From RGIG1752 sp045650425 (GTDB taxonomy: Bacteria; Bacillota_I; Bacilli_A; RF39; UBA660): a DNA stretch of 17,505 nt. Made by a program: the position numbers and the translations under genes. Position 1 is the stretch's first letter; the number at the start of each line of letters is the position of its first letter. The stretch spans positions 1 to 17,505 of the forward strand of contig JAZRRD010000049.1 of NCBI GenBank assembly GCA_045650425.1, in the 5' to 3' direction. This document shows, piece after piece, positions 13,191 to 17,505 of this stretch. A model generated the notes under the pieces. That model was not told the origin of the DNA and ran no database searches. It saw nothing but the letters and a program-made list of their open reading frames with translations.

Positions 13191-13250
13191 GATTTAATTA
13201 AACTTACTTAATAAAATAAAAAAATAAAAACAAAAAAGGAGTAGATATAA

Positions 13251-14246
13251 ATGGCAAGTTTAAATATACAAGAAGTAAGAGAAATGGCTTACGATTTATA
13301 CAAAGGTAGAACTTCTAACTTTGACAAAGAATCTGCAAATAATGCAATAAGAAACATAATATTAGAAACTGCTGGATGTGCAGAAAAATGGGATATGTAT
13401 AGATTTATGGACAACAAATACAAAGTATTTGCAATAATGAGAGAAATATTAACTCCAGTTGTAGCAGAAAATGTTTTAGAAAGATTTGAAGCATGGGTTG
13501 ATATAGAAGATATAGCTTTAGGAGATACTAAAGATTTTGAAGTAATGAACATGGACTTATTTGAAATAGGATATGTTGCAGACGGAACTTCTCACTTAAG
13601 AAGACAAAAATTAGTTAATGGTAAATTAGCTATGGCTTCTTTCCAATTAGGAGCAAAAATATATACTGAATTTGATGATTTCAGAAGAGGTAGAGTAGAT
13701 TTCGCTCAAATGATAGATAGATTAGGAAAATCTTTCGAAGCTAAAATAGGAGAAATAATAGTTAAAGCAGTACAAAATGCTTATGACGGATTAGACGCTA
13801 ACTTTGCAGTAGAAGGTGCTTACAACAACGAAGATTTATTAGAAATGGTACAAAGAGTTGAAGCTAAATCAGGAAAACCAGCAGTTATATATGGAACTAA
13901 AGTAGCTTTAGCTAACGTTAAATCTGATGAAGGTTGGATAGCAGAAGCAGAAAAAGAAGAAATAAGAAATATGGGACATGTTGGAATGTGGCATGGTGCT
14001 AAAGTTGTTGAAATACCACAAGCTGTAAACAGAAAAGACGAATTTATGATAGACAATGCTATGTTATACGTTATACCAGACGGAACTAAAGTAGTTAAAT
14101 TATTATTTGAAGGAGATATAGATGTAATAGAAGTTGCAGACCCAGCAGTAAGAAAAGATATGCAATTTGAATATATGTTTATGAGAAGATTACAATTAGG
14201 TGTTTGTAAATCTTCTGTATACGGAGTATATAAAATAGGTGCTTAA
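13251..14246 (+). CDS. Major capsid protein (HK97 fold)
   Basis: A 331-aa protein starting at ATG 13251 after AAAAAGGAGTAG. Location after scaffold and decoration genes, length and sequence layout fit a major capsid protein. The layout is an N-terminal helical arm ('VREMAYDLYKGRTSNFDKES'), an extended loop with 'HLRRQKLVNGKLAM', a spine-helix region ('MIDRLGKSFEAKIGEIIVKAV') and an A-domain-like 'GKPAVIYGTKVALANV' followed by 'GMWHGAKVVEIPQAVNRK'. The coding sequence uses more C-ending codons for Phe, Tyr, Asn and Asp than other genes in the window, typical of very highly expressed phage genes. No separate protease cleavage motif is obvious. It forms the icosahedral shell. Confidence 0.85.
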   Translation: MASLNIQEVREMAYDLYKGRTSNFDKESANNAIRNIILETAGCAEKWDMYRFMDNKYKVFAIMREILTPVVAENVLERFEAWVDIEDIALGDTKDFEVMNMDLFEIGYVADGTSHLRRQKLVNGKLAMASFQLGAKIYTEFDDFRRGRVDFAQMIDRLGKSFEAKIGEIIVKAVQNAYDGLDANFAVEGAYNNEDLLEMVQRVEAKSGKPAVIYGTKVALANVKSDEGWIAEAEKEEIRNMGHVGMWHGAKVVEIPQAVNRKDEFMIDNAMLYVIPDGTKVVKLLFEGDIDVIEVADPAVRKDMQFEYMFMRRLQLGVCKSSVYGVYKIGA

Positions 14247-14252
14247 TTAATA

Positions 14253-14279
14253 CAAAGAGGACTATAATAGTCCTCTTTG
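14253..14279. terminator. Long perfect hairpin after the capsid gene
   Basis: CAAAGAGGACT (14253-14263) pairs perfectly with AGTCCTCTTTG (14269-14279) around ATAAT. The inverted repeat is complete over all 27 bases. There is no long T-run after it, so it may be a partial terminator or an mRNA-stabilising structure that keeps capsid mRNA levels above those of the genes downstream. Confidence 0.6.
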
Positions 14280-14300
14280 AATAATAAAGGAGAGAGATAT

Positions 14301-14882
14301 ATGGCGAGAGATAGAAGAAAAGAGAATTTAAGAAAAACAATAAGTGAAAAAAGAAATATATTAAAAAATGCAGACGTATCTATAAAAAATAATTGTATTA
14401 GTAAAATTATCCTTAAAAGTAGACTTAATGGTGGGTCTAAATATACTTTATTGGCAAATGGAGATATAGAAGATATACCTTTTACAGAATTAAATGATAT
14501 ATTCAAAAGACAAAGAAATCTTTTTGAAAGTTATAAGATTTTAATAGAAGATGTATATTGCCCAGAAAATGATGAAATTACAATAGAAGATGTTAAACTT
14601 GTATTAGGGCTTAAAGATGATTTTGATGAAACGCCAGACGAGTATTATTTTGATGAACTTTTATTAGACTTATCTTTTGAAGAATATGAAGAAGAAGTAA
14701 ATGGTTTATCAAGAAATATATTATCAAGATTAATTGAAAGAGCAGTTCTACTTTACAGACGAGGAGAGTTTTCAAACTTTAATAAAATGTCTTTATTAGA
14801 AAATAAACTTGGATTAGAATATGTTTTTGAAGATGTTGACAGAAGTAAAAGACAAATTAAGTCTGATATAGACTTATTCTAG
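14301..14882 (+). CDS. Unrecognised head-region protein
   Basis: A 193-aa protein. I start at ATG 14301 behind AAAGGAGAG (14286-14294). An upstream in-frame TTG at 14277 lies in the hairpin. The N-terminus is strongly basic ('ARDRRKENLRKTISEKRN'). The middle, 'KYTLLANGDIEDIPFTELNDIF', looks like strands plus a helix, and the C-terminal half is helical and acidic before a basic 'RSKRQIKSDIDLF'. I do not recognise a family. Position directly after the capsid gene and before two likely connector proteins suggests a head or neck component. Confidence 0.5.
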   Translation: MARDRRKENLRKTISEKRNILKNADVSIKNNCISKIILKSRLNGGSKYTLLANGDIEDIPFTELNDIFKRQRNLFESYKILIEDVYCPENDEITIEDVKLVLGLKDDFDETPDEYYFDELLLDLSFEEYEEEVNGLSRNILSRLIERAVLLYRRGEFSNFNKMSLLENKLGLEYVFEDVDRSKRQIKSDIDLF

Positions 14883-14898
14883 TAAAGGAGGTGTTCTT

Positions 14899-15360
14899 AT
14901 GACACCTGTTGAAAATGTATATGCTAGAATTTCTGCTATAATCGAAGACCATACATATTGTAAACTTCCTGATGAAGATATTGAATTTTTATTTAAAAAC
15001 TTCTTAGAAACTGCAATAATTTATTTTAAAGAGTTGAATGTTAAATATAAACCAATAATCGTAGAGAATGATTTTGGTGAATTTTTTATTCAAAAAACTA
15101 AGAATGTGCAAGGAGAAGATGATGGTCTTGATTTAGAAGAGGAAGTCATTTTAGCACATGGAATGATGTTATCTTGGCATAAAAGTAAAATACTAAGAGA
15201 TAGATTCTTAAAACAAAACCTTAATACTGGGGACTTCAATAGATTATCAAACGCTACTATGTTAGCTAATAACATAACTTTATTTGATGTCTTAAGTAAA
15301 GAGTTTATAAAATTAAGAAGAAGATATAGAAACAGAGATTGGAACGGAGATGGTTTATAA
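14899..15360 (+). CDS. Probable head-tail connector (adaptor) protein
   Basis: A 153-aa, largely helical protein starting at ATG 14899 after TAAAGGAGGTG. Features are an N-terminal 'VENVYARISAIIEDHTYCKLPDEDIEFLFKNFLETAI', a middle 'EEEVILAHGMMLSWHKSKILRDRFLKQNL', and a basic C-terminus ending 'LRRRYRNRDWNGDG'. The small helical build and the place after the capsid gene match adaptors that bind the portal (SPP1 gp15/HK97 gp6 type). The stop overlaps the next start (TAATG). The assignment is by position and pattern, so it is moderate. Confidence 0.5.
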   Translation: MTPVENVYARISAIIEDHTYCKLPDEDIEFLFKNFLETAIIYFKELNVKYKPIIVENDFGEFFIQKTKNVQGEDDGLDLEEEVILAHGMMLSWHKSKILRDRFLKQNLNTGDFNRLSNATMLANNITLFDVLSKEFIKLRRRYRNRDWNGDGL

Positions 15361-16343
15361 TGAGCAGAAATTACCTTCATAAGTTCCGTAGAAAAATAGA
15401 TATTAATGGATGTTCACAAGGCGAAGCAGAAACAACAGAACTTAGAGAAAATTTTAATGAACTAGTGGATAATAGACTTTCCCCAACGGTACATACAGTA
15501 AAATATGTAAAAAGGGAAAATGTAGGAATAGACCAAATTGGTATTAATATAAATGTAAATATTGAGGACGTTTCTGAAAACGACCAAAAATCTAATGATG
15601 AAAAATATGTTAATTTTAAATATGATTTAGATGTACAAAGTGGTGACCAAATATATTGGCATAATACTTGGTGGATATTATACCACGAAGAAAGATTATC
15701 AGTTTTAGCTAGTAAAACTTTTACTTGTAAAAGATGCAATTTTGATTATCGTATGGAAGTAAATGGTATATTGTATAATTTTCCTGTACTACTTATGAAC
15801 TTAACATTATATAGTGACGGTATGACAGACCAAACTTATATGTCTAATCAAGATGGTAGTAGAAGAATAACAATATCTGACAATGAATATAGTAAATTTG
15901 TTAAGATAGGCACTAGAATAATGATATCAGAAAATGCAGTATATGAAGTTTGTCATATAGATGATTTTTCAAGAAAAGGTATTAAAGATTGTATGTTAAA
16001 ACAAGCATTTATTGATTCTAAGGATAATAAAGATGAAATAATAGCTTGGAATGAATTTAATAATGAACAAAATGATGAAGGTATTTTAGGTGAAGATGTA
16101 ATAAGATTAGGTGCTAACGAAATTTATCACCACACATTTTCACAAGGAACTGTTGGTTGGGAAGTAATAGCAGAAGATAATTGTGTATACATAGATACAA
16201 GCTATAATAATAGTGAAGATTATAGCATTAAATTAAAATGTACTACAAATGGTAAGTATATTGGTAACACAGTTATTATTCGTGCTATTAATAGTAACGG
16301 TATTGTTGCAACTAAAGAAATAAGGATAGGAGGAATGTTCTAA
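15360..16343 (+). CDS. Probable neck/head-closure protein with C-terminal Ig-like region
   Basis: A 327-aa protein starting at ATG 15360, which overlaps the previous stop by one base, behind GGAG (15346-15349). A TTG at 15339 is less likely. Residues about 90-160, 'YDLDVQSGDQIYWHNTWWILYHEERL' followed by 'KTFTCKRCNFDYRMEVNG', look like the beta-barrel of head-closure or stopper proteins, with a Cys pair. The last 80 residues, 'NEIYHHTFSQGTVGWEVIAE', then 'DYSIKLKCTTNG' and 'VIIRAINSNGIVATKEIRIGG', have the strand pattern of a bacterial Ig-like domain, a common add-on of phage surface proteins. The closure role is inferred from gene order. Confidence 0.5.
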   Translation: MSRNYLHKFRRKIDINGCSQGEAETTELRENFNELVDNRLSPTVHTVKYVKRENVGIDQIGININVNIEDVSENDQKSNDEKYVNFKYDLDVQSGDQIYWHNTWWILYHEERLSVLASKTFTCKRCNFDYRMEVNGILYNFPVLLMNLTLYSDGMTDQTYMSNQDGSRRITISDNEYSKFVKIGTRIMISENAVYEVCHIDDFSRKGIKDCMLKQAFIDSKDNKDEIIAWNEFNNEQNDEGILGEDVIRLGANEIYHHTFSQGTVGWEVIAEDNCVYIDTSYNNSEDYSIKLKCTTNGKYIGNTVIIRAINSNGIVATKEIRIGGMF

Positions 16344-16873
16344 TGGCAAATGATTATCTATTTGGGTATACTAACAAAATAATGGCAGAAATGGTAGCTT
16401 ATTTAATGGCAGATAGAAATTTTTGTAATTTTGTATATTATACTGATACAAAATATGATTATCAAGATTTAACTCAACTAGAAATACCTACTTCTAGTCA
16501 ATTATATGATAAGTATTTTTTTGTATATAGGAGAATACCAGAAATTATTGAAAATGTTGGTGCTTATGTATATTTTGATATATACAGAGATATTCCTATT
16601 AAATTAGGTAGTCCTATTAGAACATTAACATTTGCTGTTACTATTTTAATACATCACGATTGTATAAGAACTATACATGGTCATAGAGGTATATGTATAA
16701 AAGACGCATTAGAAATAGCACTTAGCAATTTATCAGAAGGTAATACAATAGGAAATATCGAACTATCTAGAGTTAGTCCAGTTCTTGGATTAGTTAAAGA
16801 TTTCACAGGATATACACTTCAATTAAAAGTCGATAATTTCTCTCCGAGATTTAATAGAAAATACGGTGAATAA
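16343..16873 (+). CDS. Probable tail terminator or tail-completion protein
   Basis: A 176-aa protein starting at ATG 16343, overlapping the previous stop (TAATG) behind AGGAGG. It has an N-terminal helix 'NKIMAEMVAYLMADRNFCNFVYYTD', strands in 'VGAYVYFDIYRDIPIKLGSPIRTLTFAVTILIHHDCIRT', and a later helix 'IKDALEIALSNLSEG'. Tail terminator proteins (lambda gpU-like) are small alpha/beta proteins encoded just after the head-closure gene, which fits. No catalytic motifs are seen. Assignment rests mainly on synteny. Confidence 0.45.
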   Translation: MANDYLFGYTNKIMAEMVAYLMADRNFCNFVYYTDTKYDYQDLTQLEIPTSSQLYDKYFFVYRRIPEIIENVGAYVYFDIYRDIPIKLGSPIRTLTFAVTILIHHDCIRTIHGHRGICIKDALEIALSNLSEGNTIGNIELSRVSPVLGLVKDFTGYTLQLKVDNFSPRFNRKYGE

Positions 16874-16875
16874 TT

Positions 16876-17505
16876 TTGTTAGAACAACAAACATTATTTT
16901 TTGGATTACCTATACATCTTGATGAAAATACTACCGTATATCAACCAACATTAAATGAGATATTAGATAAAGGTTTTTCTATTGAAAAAATATTAGAGCC
17001 TTTTATAGCACTTGACAAAAGAAAATTTGAACAAGAAACAAAAAATGAAAAAATCAATGATTTTGATATGTTATTTGTGCAAATGATAATAGGATATATA
17101 CAATATCTAACAGATACAAAGGATAACATTGGATTAATAGAATGGATAAATTCAGATAAATCTGATTGGTTAATAATAAAAAAATTAATTGAAGTATTAA
17201 AATTTTTAATAAAAACAGAAGATATTTCTTTACATGTTTCAGATATTTCAAAAGGCTTAATTGATACAATGGAAGATAATTATATTATAGTAAATAAGTC
17301 TTATAAAATAGATAGAGATACATTTAACGACCTAAAAGATTTGGTATGTGAAATACTAGATATTGAAATAACTATCGATACAGTAAAACCACAACCAAAA
17401 ATAGAAAGAACAGAAGAAGAAAAAAGATTAGATAAATTGTTTGAAGAAAAAAGAAAACAATATGAAAAAGAGTATGGAAAGAAAATAAAAAAAGAAAAAA
17501 ACAAA
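16876..17505 (+). CDS. Unrecognised tail-region protein, partial (runs off the right edge)
   Basis: The frame opens at TTG 16876 behind GGTGA (16865-16869) and stays open for 210 codons to the last base, so the C-terminus is missing. The N-terminus reads 'LEQQTLFFGLPIHLDENTTVYQPTLNEILDKGFSIEKIL', followed by helical, acidic sequence ('LIIKKLIEVLKFLIKTEDISLHVSDI'). The visible end is highly charged ('ERTEEEKRLDKLFEEKRKQYEKEYGKK'). The family is not recognised. A tail assembly chaperone is one possibility, given the position, the charged end and an in-frame A-AAA-AAC heptamer at 17496-17502. It begins two bases after the preceding stop and is probably translationally coupled. Confidence 0.55.
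   Translation, partial: MLEQQTLFFGLPIHLDENTTVYQPTLNEILDKGFSIEKILEPFIALDKRKFEQETKNEKINDFDMLFVQMIIGYIQYLTDTKDNIGLIEWINSDKSDWLIIKKLIEVLKFLIKTEDISLHVSDISKGLIDTMEDNYIIVNKSYKIDRDTFNDLKDLVCEILDIEITIDTVKPQPKIERTEEEKRLDKLFEEKRKQYEKEYGKKIKKEKNK

Noticed and set aside
12721..14506. Several minus-strand open frames opposite the decoration and capsid genes
   Set aside because: They mirror biased + strand codon use, lack ribosome sites and overlap strong structural genes.
1..17505. tRNA or rRNA genes
   Set aside because: I saw no cloverleaf with a GTTC-type T arm and CCA-compatible acceptor, and no ribosomal RNA sequence.

Overview
This window is a segment of a very A+T-rich tailed-phage or prophage genome (Caudoviricetes). 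Purine-rich Shine-Dalgarno sites of the AAGGAGG/AAGGAGAG type, sigma-A-like promoters and the protein families point to a low-GC Gram-positive host, most likely a clostridial-type Firmicute. This host call is inference. All genes lie on the + strand.

Region 1 (1-578) has the 3' end of a winged-helix-type protein, then four copies of a short direct repeat (315-429), a G+C-rich double hairpin (468-507) and a consensus promoter (526-554). This resembles a replication initiator with iterons, but the role is inferred. Region 2 (579-3490) is a run of small early or regulatory genes. It holds two short proteins resembling the DUF2829/Tad2 fold, an unrecognised 99-aa protein, a divergent sigma-70-like factor, an acidic protein ending in a NUMOD-like module, an HU-family protein and a small acidic protein, and it closes with a rho-independent terminator. 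Region 3 (3520-5116) is a calcineurin-like phosphoesterase followed by 349 bp of non-coding DNA rich in hairpins, including two mutually exclusive stems and two strong terminator-type structures, the last one directly upstream of the terminase gene.

Region 4 (5117-17505) is the packaging and head morphogenesis operon: small terminase, large terminase, portal, a small unknown, prohead protease fused to a scaffold, a probable decoration protein, the HK97-fold major capsid protein, three likely connector or neck proteins, a likely tail terminator, and a gene that runs off the right edge. The small terminase gene is split by a group I intron of about 1313 nt (5686-6998). The intron carries its own promoter and an EDxHD-type homing endonuclease in a peripheral loop before P7. 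Splicing restores one 335-aa reading frame. The protease gene has a strong internal ribosome binding site and in-frame ATG that would produce the scaffold alone, as in lambda C/Nu3.

The observations most worth following up are the TerS group I intron with its independently promoted endonuclease, the tandem Tad2/DUF2829-like candidate anti-defence genes, the nested scaffold gene with duplicated Cys4 motifs, the iteron cluster, and the alternative-structure leader before the terminase operon.
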